This document shows positions 37,901-46,569 of a DNA stretch of 64,000 nucleotides, piece after piece (position 1 is the stretch's first letter; each line of letters opens with the position of its first letter). The notes beneath the pieces are model-generated. The model saw only the letters and a program-made list of their open reading frames with translations, was not told where the DNA came from and made no database searches. Location of the stretch: contig JABUFB010000012.1 of the NCBI GenBank assembly GCA_013314775.1, positions 62,001 through 126,000 on the forward strand, read 5' to 3'. The DNA comes from Armatimonadota bacterium (lineage in GTDB: Bacteria; Armatimonadota; Zipacnadia; Zipacnadales; JABUFB01). A program made the position numbers and the translations under genes.

Positions 37901-39999
37901 TGGCGGCGCTTGCAGCGGGAGGCATGCGCGTGGTGGTGTTGGAACAGGAGCACCCGCTCCGGTACCAAGGACTGCCGGCGGAGATGGCATCCGCGATCAA
38001 TGAGGGACGCACGGCTTTCGGGGAAGACCTGGAGCACCCCGCATTGCGCGGCCTGCAGCAGAAGGACTTCTTCACCTGGGGAGCGGACCGGCTTGTTTAT
38101 CGCAATGCCTACGCCAAGCCCGGCCGGGGTGCGCGTTCTCTCGTGCAGTGCGACGACCACCTGCGCTTCACTGCGCTGGCCGAGGTCCCGGTGAACGAGG
38201 GCCTCATGCTGCTGTGCCAGTTGCAGGTGTGCGACCAGATCGCCACCAACCCGGTGGCAAAGCAGCTTGCGCTCAATCTGCTGGGCTACGCCGCGACCTA
38301 CACGCTGGAGTTCAGCCCGGTTACAGTGGCGCTGGAGGAAGGCTCGCAAGTCGCGAAGGCGCTGGACGCCATGGGGCTGGAGTACACGCGGGCGGCGGGC
38401 CCGCTGGAAGCCCTGGCGGACGGCGCGGCGAAGATCGCGGTGGTGTCGGCCTCCCCAGAAAACCTGAAGCTGCTGGCGGCGAACTTGGACGCGGTGCGGC
38501 AGTTCAACGCACGCGGTGGAAGCCTGATCCTGTGCGGCCTCACGCCCGAAGGCCTTGCGGACTACAACACCATCGTGGGCGTGGACCACATGATCCGGCC
38601 CGGCAAACGGGAGCGTGTGGTGTTCCCGCCGGTGCGCGATCGACTGATGTCCGGGCTGACAACCGGCGACGTGGTGCTCTTTTCCTCGGAACGCATCTTC
38701 TCGTGGACCCAGGGCAACTATGTGGTCAGCGACATGTTCACCCATGTGGTGGACTACGACGAGGTCGCGTCCTTCGGCAGCTCGCCTTTCTGGGCCTATG
38801 ACAACATCACCAACGGGTTCTTCTCGGCCGACGGTTGGCCGCTGATCATCAATTTCCCAATCAACAAGGACAACTCGCCCTACGACGTGACCATCACGCT
38901 GCAGAAGCCCCAGACCATCCGGGAGTTCACCTGGGTCGGCAACACCTTCTACTACCCGCAGAACCGCGTGAACCTGATTTTCGATGGCAAGCGCGATGAA
39001 GCGCTGTCTTTCGCGGTGGAGCCCAATGCTGAGCCGCAGACCTTCGCCGTGGACCCACCGCGCGAGGCGAGGGAGGTCACGCTGCAGATCGCCGAATGGA
39101 CTCCGGTGCAGGGCAAGGCACCGAACATCGGCATCGACAACGTGTACCTGAAAGCCGTGCGTCCGGCCGAGTTCTATCGCGATGTGAAACAGATGCTCAA
39201 TGTGGGCGGGCTGATGCGCTACGTAAAGGGCCCGGGGAATATCGTCCTGTGCAATATCAACTTCAAGGACGCCGAAGACGTGCCCGAGAATGCGGTGAAG
39301 AAGCGAAATATCCTGGCGACGATCTTGCGCAATCTCAAGGCGCCTTTTGCGGGTGGCAAGACGGTAGTGGCAGGGGCGGACCTGCAGTACACGCCGGTGG
39401 ATCTGTCGAAGTACGCCAATCAGTACCGCAACGAGCGCGGATGGTTCGGGGACCCGAAGTTCACCCTCAAGGACCTGCCAAACGGCCCCCACATCTTCGC
39501 AGGTGTGCCATACAACGTGTATGAGTTCGCGACCTCCCCGGTGTTCAACTGCATCATGCTTGGCGGTGACGGGGTACCTAACGACCCGCCGCGCGAAGTG
39601 AAGGGAATCGCGGTGAACCAGAAAGCCGACGCCCTGTTCTTCCTGCATACCGCGCGGTTGGATGTCCGACGCAACGACCGGGAGATTCGCGAAGGCAAGC
39701 AGTATGAGACGTTGCGCTATGTGGTCAACTACGCGGACGGGCAGAGCGTGAACGTGCCGGTGTTCGCGGAGATTGACATCGAACATTACCGGCAGAAGTC
39801 GCCGGTGGCAATTCCGGGTGCGCAGATCGCCTGGACGCGCGAGTACGAGGGGACCGAGTTCTCCGCGGTCCTGTACTCGATGCAGTGGAACAACCCGCGC
39901 CCGGATACCGAGATTGCGTCCGTGGACATGATGTATGGCGACCAGCCGCGCGGTATCCCCGCGCTGCTCGCACTGACCGCAGCAAAGACGGGGGAGTAG
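34984..39999 (+). CDS. Giant secreted GH2-like multidomain protein
   Basis: A 1671-residue secreted protein with a signal peptide (about 1-23). An N-terminal carbohydrate-binding domain (about 25-190) precedes a GH2-type core: sugar-binding jelly roll (about 220-400), immunoglobulin-like domain (about 400-510), and TIM barrel (about 510-790). The barrel has FKLNGLVWHGWAD, NQKMMRFWGTTWQG and HPSVMIWSLENEW with Glu641 as acid/base, then RFLGEDFYMTG with Glu735 as probable nucleophile. The long remainder has a glutamine-amidotransferase-like (trimerisation) domain around 900-1200 and a discoidin-like region (PYDVTITLQKPQTIREFTW) near 1300. It ends with a beta-rich domain seen in related large proteins. 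ATG 34984 follows AGGAGG; upstream frame is not leader-like. It is four bases before the GH38 gene, so both form one transcript. Confidence 0.75.
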   Translation: MPRTPVLVIAALLATLAALPSLAADFVWIEGEATTSANLNVNVSGWGRTEFLSEGKWLHISVDADKVEKEVPEEGGLLRYEFTAPAEGKYEVWDRIGFEFVRSPFEWRIDQGEWETIAPDRLTTDLMELDVWCEVAWLKLGERQLAPGPHTLEIRLPRIKDDKGKFARILYASDVVCLSAEPFHPYSHYKPGEDWRTDEDRAAAEHVFSLPEPDAAAGRSSVKLDGTWEVCRNDEQLPGPVAAPIQDFPALPRWTAIKVPGDKNTLRPDLIFCHRLWYRTRVNVPESLAGRGFFLVFPQNNLNTTVFVNGTYCGFDKNPFARVQIDVTPGMKPGVNEIWVGIRDAWYGRSANPNNPMKLRKTFNIPARFFDNGWQDLAYPIWHHGESGILNTPELVAAGPVYVADVFCKPSVTRKRLEAEVTLTNPGAQLQAGELRWEAVNEKTGEVEKTFEPTPFAVAAGEMLTLALQEAWENPKLWWPDEPNLYRLRTSLVIGGQTVDVAETRFGFREWAWDGRDFKLNGLVWHGWADCFTASGREEWLRLYHEFNQKMMRFWGTTWQGMPPGEALDWFDEKGIIVRRSGMLDGQAIGYYAVERDEDLKKLFGTEIKMELLNNWKDQVLAWVKGERNHPSVMIWSLENEWLYINCINLYGHLMDQFEAVVTDVSNAVLDLDPTRPTMVDGGGATKAQTLPVHGDHYVVGKPQEYPDLAYKANPKGGGRGRWEWDQQRPRFLGEDFYMTGNHPEVAYFEGEGAFAGKPVRGVAIWERILHEGYRWAGYGAWHFWLGQNDTDRSQYIAMSPRAVFCRQWDWTFESGQQAQRTFGIFNDSRFADPITFRWALSFDGKQVAGREQEYAIAPGESVKFDETIPMPAITGHREEGELTLALYVRGEEVFRDVKAVSVLKPGAPEGITTLNTDTLAVYDPQGAVSRFLREQGIPFAAVGSLDTVPQGTKVLLVGKDALDAREASSSRLAALAAGGMRVVVLEQEHPLRYQGLPAEMASAINEGRTAFGEDLEHPALRGLQQKDFFTWGADRLVYRNAYAKPGRGARSLVQCDDHLRFTALAEVPVNEGLMLLCQLQVCDQIATNPVAKQLALNLLGYAATYTLEFSPVTVALEEGSQVAKALDAMGLEYTRAAGPLEALADGAAKIAVVSASPENLKLLAANLDAVRQFNARGGSLILCGLTPEGLADYNTIVGVDHMIRPGKRERVVFPPVRDRLMSGLTTGDVVLFSSERIFSWTQGNYVVSDMFTHVVDYDEVASFGSSPFWAYDNITNGFFSADGWPLIINFPINKDNSPYDVTITLQKPQTIREFTWVGNTFYYPQNRVNLIFDGKRDEALSFAVEPNAEPQTFAVDPPREAREVTLQIAEWTPVQGKAPNIGIDNVYLKAVRPAEFYRDVKQMLNVGGLMRYVKGPGNIVLCNINFKDAEDVPENAVKKRNILATILRNLKAPFAGGKTVVAGADLQYTPVDLSKYANQYRNERGWFGDPKFTLKDLPNGPHIFAGVPYNVYEFATSPVFNCIMLGGDGVPNDPPREVKGIAVNQKADALFFLHTARLDVRRNDREIREGKQYETLRYVVNYADGQSVNVPVFAEIDIEHYRQKSPVAIPGAQIAWTREYEGTEFSAVLYSMQWNNPRPDTEIASVDMMYGDQPRGIPALLALTAAKTGE

Positions 40000-40003
40000 A
40001 CAC

Positions 40004-42532
40004 ATGATCGGGAACGAAAACCGCGGCACGTTCTACCTGATCCCCCATACGCACTGGGAAGGCGCGGTCTTCCAGACCCGCGAGGCGTACCTGGAGATGG
40101 GGCTGCCCAACATCCTGCGGGCGCTGGCCCTGCTCAAAGCCGATCCGGACTACCGGTTCACGCTGGACCAGGTCTGCTATGTGAAGCCCTTTCTCGAACG
40201 CTACCCTCATGAGGCTCCGGCGTTTCGGCGGTTCGTGAACGAGGGGCGGCTGGCCATCGTCGGTGGCACCGACTCGATGCTGGACGTGAACATGCCGGGC
40301 GGCGAATCGTGGGTGCGCCAGGTGCTGTACGGCAAAGGTTACTTCCGGCGCGAACTGGGGGTGGATGTGACCGTGGGCTGGCAACTGGACACCTTCGGCC
40401 ACCACGCCCAAATGCCCCAGTTGCTCAGGCTGTCGGGCCTGCACTCCTTCTGGTTTTTCCGCGGAGTGCCGGACTGGGACACGCCGGGCGAGTTTCTCTG
40501 GCAGGGCATCGACGGCACGCGCATCCCCGCCTTTTGGCTCCCGGAAAGCTATGCGGTGAGTTACGGGTCGCCGAAAACGCTGCCGGAGTTCAGCGCGTTC
40601 ATGCAAGCCCGATATGACGCTCTCGGGCGCTATTCACCCGGACCGTTGCGAGCCGGGCCGGGTGGGGCGGATGTTTGCGCTCCCGAGGAGCACCTGCCCG
40701 GATTGGTGCGCGAGCACAACGCCAGTTCCCAGCGCGGCGTGCAACTTCGGCTCGCGACCCCGCTGGACTTCGAGGCTGACGTGAAGCTCGGGCCCAACGC
40801 GCCGGTAGTCTCGGGCGAACTCAACCCCATCTTCCAGGGCATCTACAGCAGCCGCATTGAGCTGAAACAGCAGACCCGCCGGCTCGAAACCTTGCTCACA
40901 ACCGCCGAGAAGCTCGGGGTTCTCCTGTGCGCGCTGGGAGAGCCCGTTTGCGACGACCAAGTGTGGGAGGCGTGGGAGCGCGTACTGTTCAACCAGGCCC
41001 ACGACCTCATGTCCGGCGTGATGACCGACCGGGTCTATGAGGACACGCTGCAGAGCTTTGATTTCGCCCGGCGGATTGCCGAGCAGGAAGTCGAGACGCG
41101 CCTGCGCCGGTATTCGGAACGCCTGAACACGCAGGGCGATGGGCAGGCGCTGGTAGTGTTCAACCCGCTGGGGTCTTCACGGACAGATGCGGTCCTCGCG
41201 ACGGTGGGGTTCGCGGATGTCGGTGTGCGGGCGCTGCGCGTGCTGGACCCCGACGGTGAGCCGGTCTGCGCCCAGATCATAAGTGAACAGCGCCTTGAGG
41301 GTGGCGGGCTGGTGGAAGCGCGCATCGCTTTCATCGCACGGGATGTCCCGGCGCTTGGCCACCACGTCTACCGCATACTGCCCGCCGAGCCGGATGATCC
41401 AGATGCTGCGAAGCTGGGTGAAGTGGGAAGTACCGGCGTGTTGGAGAGCGACCTGTACCGGGTGGAAGTCGACCCGCAGACCGGAGCAATCAGCAGCATC
41501 ATGTGCAAGGCGGATGGCCGGGAGGTCCTGCGCGCTCCGGGGAACATTGTGGTGCGCGAGGAGGACCATGGAGACCTGTGGGAACTCTATCGGCCGCTGG
41601 ACGGCGGCAGCCGAATCGCCATGAATGAGCCGCACCCCGTCCCGCCGCGAGGACAGGCGCTGTACAGCGATGAGCAACGCGGCGAGACCGGCCACGGCGT
41701 CAGCGGTCCGGTATTCTCGGAGTTCACCGTGGCGCACCCCCTCGGTAACGAGGGACGCTTCCGCACCACGGTGCGTGTCTACAATTCGCTGCCACGGATT
41801 GAGGTCCGCACAGACATACTGAATGACGAGAAGTTCGTGCGCTACCGGGTCATTTTCCCGACCACCATCGCGAGCGGCGAGAACGTGCACGAGATCCCCT
41901 TCGGGGCAATCACGCGGCCTGAAGGCATCGAGTTCCCGGCACAAAACTGGGTGGACTGGAGCGATGGACAGATTGGTCTCGCATTGCTCAATCGCGGCCT
42001 GCCCGGGAACGCGGTCATTGATGGCACGCTGGTGCTGTCACTCCTGCGAAGCACGTGCATCGTCGCCTATGGGTTCGGCGGTGGGTACGGGCCGGGGATG
42101 TCTTCGGATACCGGGTTCGAACTGGGGAAGGAGCTGACTCTCGACTACGCGCTGGTACCCCATTCAGGCGACTGGCGGCAGGCCGGGCTGGCCCAGGAGG
42201 GACAAGCGTTCAACTGCCCGCTCATGGCCTGTTCAGCGGCGAACCACCCGGGCGGACTGGGGCTGTGTCATGGCTTCGTACAGGTCGCGCCGCAGAATGT
42301 GGTAGTTTCCACGCTGAAGGTGTCCCACAGCGGTTGCGCAGTGGTGCGAGTATACGAGTCCCACGGGGAGGCAACGGACGACGTGCGGATCCGCTTACCC
42401 GAGGGAGTGGAGAGAGCCGAGGAAGTGAACCTGTTGGAGGATCCACTGGGCGATGTTGAGGTTGCGGACGGTGAGGCCCGGTTCAGCCTGCGGCCCTTCG
42501 AGATCAAGACGCTGAGGTTCGCCTTGCCCTGA
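40004..42532 (+). CDS. GH38 alpha-mannosidase-like protein
   Basis: An 842-residue cytoplasmic protein (no signal peptide) of family GH38, zinc-dependent retaining alpha-mannosidases. The N-terminal barrel starts with IPHTHWEGAVF; in most members this zinc site reads HTHWDREW, so here Glu19 replaces the Asp ligand. The nucleophile block WQLDTFGHHAQMPQ gives Asp129. The middle helical domain carries the third zinc residue in QAHDLMSGVMTD near residue 337, and the C-terminal part is the usual large beta-sandwich (about 420-840), ending RPFEIKTLRF. It starts four bases after the GH2-like stop, with GGGGAG as ribosome site. Inferred role is trimming mannosides after import. Confidence 0.85.
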   Translation: MIGNENRGTFYLIPHTHWEGAVFQTREAYLEMGLPNILRALALLKADPDYRFTLDQVCYVKPFLERYPHEAPAFRRFVNEGRLAIVGGTDSMLDVNMPGGESWVRQVLYGKGYFRRELGVDVTVGWQLDTFGHHAQMPQLLRLSGLHSFWFFRGVPDWDTPGEFLWQGIDGTRIPAFWLPESYAVSYGSPKTLPEFSAFMQARYDALGRYSPGPLRAGPGGADVCAPEEHLPGLVREHNASSQRGVQLRLATPLDFEADVKLGPNAPVVSGELNPIFQGIYSSRIELKQQTRRLETLLTTAEKLGVLLCALGEPVCDDQVWEAWERVLFNQAHDLMSGVMTDRVYEDTLQSFDFARRIAEQEVETRLRRYSERLNTQGDGQALVVFNPLGSSRTDAVLATVGFADVGVRALRVLDPDGEPVCAQIISEQRLEGGGLVEARIAFIARDVPALGHHVYRILPAEPDDPDAAKLGEVGSTGVLESDLYRVEVDPQTGAISSIMCKADGREVLRAPGNIVVREEDHGDLWELYRPLDGGSRIAMNEPHPVPPRGQALYSDEQRGETGHGVSGPVFSEFTVAHPLGNEGRFRTTVRVYNSLPRIEVRTDILNDEKFVRYRVIFPTTIASGENVHEIPFGAITRPEGIEFPAQNWVDWSDGQIGLALLNRGLPGNAVIDGTLVLSLLRSTCIVAYGFGGGYGPGMSSDTGFELGKELTLDYALVPHSGDWRQAGLAQEGQAFNCPLMACSAANHPGGLGLCHGFVQVAPQNVVVSTLKVSHSGCAVVRVYESHGEATDDVRIRLPEGVERAEEVNLLEDPLGDVEVADGEARFSLRPFEIKTLRFALP

Positions 42533-42686
42533 CCGGGTTACGGCACCGGTCCCTCCGCTTCGTCCGCTTCGCGCAATGCATCTATCTTCGCCAGTGCTTC
42601 CGCGCGTCCGGGTTGGCCCTCGGCGGGGATTGCGCCGAACGCGAGCAAGCGCGAGAACACGCACACCGCCTCCGAAGAAGCAGCGA

Positions 42687-43379
42687 TCACCGCGTAGCCG
42701 CGTATCGCTGGGCAACCTCGTCCTGAGTCAGCGCGCGGTTGTAGATGCGGACCTCGTCGATTAGCCCACCGAAGCTCCCGCCGTGGCAACTGGGGTACTC
42801 GAAATTGCCGATCATCACGGGGTACGGATTGGGGTTCGGGAATCCCACTCGAGCGCGTTCGTCCTGGAGTGCGCCGTCGATGTACATGCGCAGGCTGGCT
42901 CCGTCCCAGGTGGCCACAACATGGGTCCACTTGCCGGGCTCGGGCGGGGTCTTGCTGGATACCCTCGGCTCCCAGTTTACCGCGGGTGTGCCCACGTGCA
43001 CGAAGAAGGAGATACGCCCACCTTCGGGCTGCTTGTCCAGGCGCAGGAGGTACTCGTCGTTCTTCGCGATGATGATGTGCGACCGGTCATCGGGAGCACC
43101 GGGGCAGATCCAGGCTTCCAGGGTGAGCTGCTGGTCAAGGTTGAGCCACGCGCGGCGGCCCAGTCGCACAGCGGAATCCTCGGCAGTGAAGGACAACGCG
43201 GTCCCGATCTTGCCGGGCACCCATTGCGGCGCGGTTATGCGAGCGCGGTGCCCGAAGGGTGATGAAGCCAGGGCAATGCGCCCCTGGCCCTCGTCGAAAG
43301 ACAAGGCTGCTACCGGCGGCTGCGCGGCGCAGGAGATGGTGATGCCCAACAGCGTCACAACAGGGAGCAATGCTTTCAT
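42687..43379 (-). CDS. Secreted LamG-domain (concanavalin A-like) protein
   Basis: A 231-residue secreted protein consisting of a signal peptide (about 1-20) and one LamG-like jelly roll. Diagnostic pieces are ALSFDEGQGRIALASS, GKIGTALSFTAEDSAVRLG, LTLEAWICPG, GKWTHVVATWDGASLRMYIDG and GLIDEVRIYNRALTQDEV. It contains no catalytic motif, so a glycan-binding or adhesion role is likely. ATG 43379 is chosen because GGGGTGA lies upstream and the leader begins there; another ATG at 43397 is in frame. It converges on the GH38 gene, with 154 bases between stops. That gap has one minus-strand frame ending at 42538 that looks weakly protein-like. Confidence 0.8.
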   Translation of the reverse strand: MKALLPVVTLLGITISCAAQPPVAALSFDEGQGRIALASSPFGHRARITAPQWVPGKIGTALSFTAEDSAVRLGRRAWLNLDQQLTLEAWICPGAPDDRSHIIIAKNDEYLLRLDKQPEGGRISFFVHVGTPAVNWEPRVSSKTPPEPGKWTHVVATWDGASLRMYIDGALQDERARVGFPNPNPYPVMIGNFEYPSCHGGSFGGLIDEVRIYNRALTQDEVAQRYAATR

Positions 43380-43419
43380 GCAGGTCACCCCGAACAAAGC
43401 GGAGGCTCATTGCGCGCGA

Positions 43420-43440
43420 ACGTCGAAGATTCTTCGACGT
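43420..43440. repeat. Perfect palindrome upstream of the LamG gene
   Basis: ACGTCGAA (43420-43427) and TTCGACGT (43433-43440) are exact reverse complements around GATTC. It lies 41 bases upstream of the LamG start and could be an operator or a stem-loop in the leader. Confidence 0.35.
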
Positions 43441-43504
43441 GGGAGCGCAGGCGACCTGTATGGTTGGCGCTCGGGACGAACGCGGGGAGGGCCGCTGGAA
43501 GGGC

Positions 43505-43624
43505 GGCCAATCCGGGTATCCGCGCAGCCTGGTTCACGAGGGGCACCTGTATGCCACCGTGTCGCGGCAGGAAGAGGGCGCGGAGGTGCTCCGGGGGACG
43601 TTGGGTGAGTTGGGGCAATGCTGA
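43505..43624 (+). pseudogene. Relic of a sialidase/BNR-like gene end
   Basis: The interval 43380-43736 has no intact gene. One plus-strand frame ending at 43624 encodes SGYPRSLVHEGHLYATVSRQ followed by GAEVLRGTLGEL. It resembles the last propeller strand of sialidase/BNR-type proteins, where a block like YPxxxVHDGxLYVxVSRxKExxEVL closes the domain. Nothing family-like lies upstream and no start is present, so it looks like the tail of a lost gene. Confidence is limited by its length. Confidence 0.4.
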
Positions 43625-43736
43625 GTCTGTAAGGAACGGCTGCCAGTCAGCATTGTCTTTTCCACGAACGGCGAACCGCAGGTAAGGAAGGCCGGCGTCG
43701 GGCGGATCTGAGCCCGCCACACAGAGGGAGCCACCG

Positions 43737-45443
43737 ATGACCAACTTCGCCCGGGACTGCCGCATTCTGCGCAACGTATTGGTGCCCATGCGGGATGGCG
43801 TCAGTCTCGCCACCACCGTATACCTGCCCACTGAAGCCGGGACATACCCCACGGTTCTCGTGCGCACTGCGTACAACCGGGTGCCCATGCAGGGAGTGGA
43901 CTTCGCCCGGCGTGGGGTCGCCTTCGTGGTCCAGGATGTGCGTGGGAGATACGGTTCCGGCGGCGAGTGGTATCCCTTCGTCAATGAGACCGCGGACGGC
44001 GAAGACACTCTGAACTGGCTGGTGGCCCAGGACTGGTGCAACGGGCGCGTGGGGATGTTCGGCGACTCATATCTCGCCGCCACTCAGTTCTACGCGGCGC
44101 TCTCAGGACACCCGGCCCTGTGCGCGCTGGTGCCGCGGTTTATGGCCGGCGATTGCTGGAAACGCGCGTATTACTGCGATGGGGTTTTCAGCCTTGGCCT
44201 GACCTGGAGCTGGCTGTGCTTCGAGTGTTCCGCGCCCACATCCCAGGCCGCGCTGATGCCGCTTTTCGACGTGCGGTCGCTGCTGTCGTCACTCCCGGTT
44301 GCGGAAATGGATGTGGCAAGCGGTGCGGGCATCGTGCCCTGGTATCGCGACTATGCCCTGAGCAACCGGTACGGGCCCCAGTGGGAAGTCACTAACGTCC
44401 GCAAGGACTTCGCCCGCGTACGCGCACCGATGCTGCTCATCGGGGGCTGGTATGACTACTACGCGGGCGAGACCTTCCGCAACTATCAGGCCTTACGAGA
44501 ACTGGCTCCCAGCGCCGAACTGCGGGACAGCCACCGGGTGATCATTGGCCCGTGGACCCACGGCATCAGCGGCAACAGTGTCCTCGGCGAACTGGATTTC
44601 GGGCCTGCCGCGAATGACGAGAATGGGGCCACTGACCGCTGGCTATCCACGCTGCTGAGCGGCGGTTCGCCGGCGGATGTGCAGGAGGCGCCGGTGCGGA
44701 TCTTCGTGATGGGCCGCAACCAGTGGCGCGACGAGTGGGAATGGCCCCTGGCGCGTACGCGCTATGAGGATTGGTTCCTGCATGCCCACGGGGCCCTCAA
44801 CCCTGAACTGCCCGGCGATGAGCCGCCGGATGAGTATGACTATGACCCCGCGGATCCCGTGCCCACTCGAGGTGGGAACCACTCTATCGGCCCGTATAAC
44901 CCGGGGCTGTACGAGCTGGCCCAACCGGGACCCTTCGACCAGCGCGAGATTGAGCAACGCCCGGACGTGCTCACGTACACTTCCGATGCCCTTGGCGAGG
45001 ACCTGGAGATCACGGGGCCGGTAACCGTGACCCTGTTTGCGAGTTCGTCGGCGCCGGACACTGATTTCGTGGCGCGGCTCACGGATGTGCACCCCGACGG
45101 CCGCTCGATGAACATCACCGAGGGCGTGATCCGGGCGCGGTTTCGCGATGGCGTCTGTGGGCCGCCGAAGCTCATGCAGCCCGGCACGGTGTACGAACTC
45201 ACCATCGATCTCGACGTGACCAGCAATGTGTTCCTGGCGGGGCATCGGCTGCGACTGGACATCACCAGCAGTAACTTCCCGCTCTGGGACCGGAACCTGA
45301 ACACCGGTGGAGACCCAGCGACGGATACCACCTGGCAGGTGGCGCGGCAGACCATTCATCACAGCGCCCGATATCCGTCGCGGGTGCGACTGCCCCTGAT
45401 CCCGCCGGAAACCAAGCGAAAGGCGGCAGGCAATGACTGCTGA
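43737..45443 (+). CDS. CocE/NonD-family serine hydrolase
   Basis: A 568-residue alpha/beta hydrolase of the X-Pro dipeptidyl-peptidase/CocE family. The N-terminal part (about 10-340) has VPMRDGVSLATTVYLP, VVQDVRGRYGSGGEW, and the nucleophile elbow FGDSYLAAT with Ser111. IGGWYDYYAGE supplies the acid and IGPWTHGISG the His. The C-terminal jelly roll (about 390-560) contains ITGPVTVTLFASSSAPDTDF and GHRLRLDITSSNFP. Family members hydrolyse esters or amides, including acyl decorations. No signal peptide is present. ATG 43737 has GAGGGAG upstream. Its last codons overlap the start of the next gene by 11 bases, so translation is probably coupled. Confidence 0.85.
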   Translation: MTNFARDCRILRNVLVPMRDGVSLATTVYLPTEAGTYPTVLVRTAYNRVPMQGVDFARRGVAFVVQDVRGRYGSGGEWYPFVNETADGEDTLNWLVAQDWCNGRVGMFGDSYLAATQFYAALSGHPALCALVPRFMAGDCWKRAYYCDGVFSLGLTWSWLCFECSAPTSQAALMPLFDVRSLLSSLPVAEMDVASGAGIVPWYRDYALSNRYGPQWEVTNVRKDFARVRAPMLLIGGWYDYYAGETFRNYQALRELAPSAELRDSHRVIIGPWTHGISGNSVLGELDFGPAANDENGATDRWLSTLLSGGSPADVQEAPVRIFVMGRNQWRDEWEWPLARTRYEDWFLHAHGALNPELPGDEPPDEYDYDPADPVPTRGGNHSIGPYNPGLYELAQPGPFDQREIEQRPDVLTYTSDALGEDLEITGPVTVTLFASSSAPDTDFVARLTDVHPDGRSMNITEGVIRARFRDGVCGPPKLMQPGTVYELTIDLDVTSNVFLAGHRLRLDITSSNFPLWDRNLNTGGDPATDTTWQVARQTIHHSARYPSRVRLPLIPPETKRKAAGNDC

Positions 45444-46500
45444 CAGGCTGCCCCAGTGGCTGAAGTGGCCCGGCGATGACTGGGAGCGAATCACCCCAAA
45501 GCAGGCCGGGCTTGATGAGGCCGGTTTCGCGGCGGCGCTTGCCGCGACCCCGGTTGAAGCTGCCGGCTGGGGCGGCACGGCTCCCGCGCCCCATGAATAC
45601 GGGGCGGCTCTGACCCGAGGCGGATATCTCGTCCACACCTGGGGCGACCCAGAGTTCAAGACGCCCTCGGCGTCCCTGGGCAAGTGCATGACTCGGGCAC
45701 TGGTGGGGATCACCGCTGAGGCCGGCCTGGTGGACCCAGACGCACCGGTACGAGAAGTCTGGACCGGACGCGGGCAGCTTTCGCATGAGCACAAGTGCAT
45801 GGACGAGGGTTTGCACCGCGAGATCACCTGGCGGCAACTGCTCAATCACGAGGCGGGGTTCGTAATTGAGAGCGGCTATCACTGGCGCACCCGGACGGGC
45901 TTCCACGAGGAGTTGCCCGAAGGCGTGCAATGGACCGGCGACCCGGTTTTCGACAACTACGCACATACGCCACCGGGCGCCACAGTGCGGTACTCCAGCG
46001 CAGGGTACTGGCGGCTCGGTCAGGCGCTTACGGCCCTGTGGCAGCGGGACCTGAAAGATGTGCTCGACGAGCGGCTTTTCTCGAAGCTTGGCATTCCGGC
46101 GGAGCGCTGGGACTGGACCCCCGGAAGAGTGCTGTTCGAGACCCGCAACTGGTACCCTGATTTCCCCGGATACGGCGAATACGTGGACGGTCCGTGGGAG
46201 ATCGAAGGAATTGTGGTGCGCGGGGGCCCGGGCTGGGTGGTCATGTCGCCCCTCGACCTGGCGCGCTTCGGGCTGCTGGTTGCGACGCACGGTATCTGGC
46301 GTGGCGAACGCATCGTGGGCGGGGAGTGGCTCCAGGGCCACGGAGGGGTGGACATCCACGTGGTCGGCGGCGACCCCGAGACGCTGGTGTCTGTCGCGAA
46401 GACCAATATCCGGGCATTCCCCTTCGGCAACGAGATCGGCTGGCTCGGCAAGTTCCGGTTTCCGCCGGACCTGGTTGTCGGGCCCGTAAAGGTCGGCTGA
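45433..46500 (+). CDS. Beta-lactamase-fold serine hydrolase (class C-like)
   Basis: A 355-residue protein of the serine beta-lactamase/penicillin-binding-protein-like esterase family. The SxxK motif is SLGK with Ser81 and Lys84, the second motif is YSS (Tyr187) within RYSSAGYWRLG, and the region around QGHGGVDIHVVGGD near the C-terminus occupies the KTG-like position. No signal peptide is visible, so a cytoplasmic esterase or amidase role is more likely than antibiotic resistance. The ATG lies inside the end of the CocE gene (overlap 45433-45443). Together they form a two-hydrolase cassette. Confidence 0.8.
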   Translation: MTADRLPQWLKWPGDDWERITPKQAGLDEAGFAAALAATPVEAAGWGGTAPAPHEYGAALTRGGYLVHTWGDPEFKTPSASLGKCMTRALVGITAEAGLVDPDAPVREVWTGRGQLSHEHKCMDEGLHREITWRQLLNHEAGFVIESGYHWRTRTGFHEELPEGVQWTGDPVFDNYAHTPPGATVRYSSAGYWRLGQALTALWQRDLKDVLDERLFSKLGIPAERWDWTPGRVLFETRNWYPDFPGYGEYVDGPWEIEGIVVRGGPGWVVMSPLDLARFGLLVATHGIWRGERIVGGEWLQGHGGVDIHVVGGDPETLVSVAKTNIRAFPFGNEIGWLGKFRFPPDLVVGPVKVG

Positions 46501-46569
46501 TCGCCCGAGGTCCCCTTGCTTGCTGCGCCGAAATGTGTACCACTCTCCGCCCTGGAAGGTGGTGCGCCC

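Noticed and set aside
36610-40029. A 1139-codon open frame on the minus strand opposite the GH2-like gene
   Set aside because: It is a high-GC antisense shadow: it lacks a ribosome site, has Arg/His/Val-rich low-similarity sequence and lies fully opposite a clear GH2-type gene.
42538-42680. A weakly protein-like minus-strand tail after the LamG stop
   Set aside because: It is only about 45 residues, matches nothing I know, and could be chance openness at this GC content.
45433-46500. An antibiotic resistance reading of the beta-lactamase-fold gene
   Set aside because: It has no signal peptide, lies in an overlapping pair with a CocE-type esterase, and lacks a clear KTG triad, so an esterase role is more likely.
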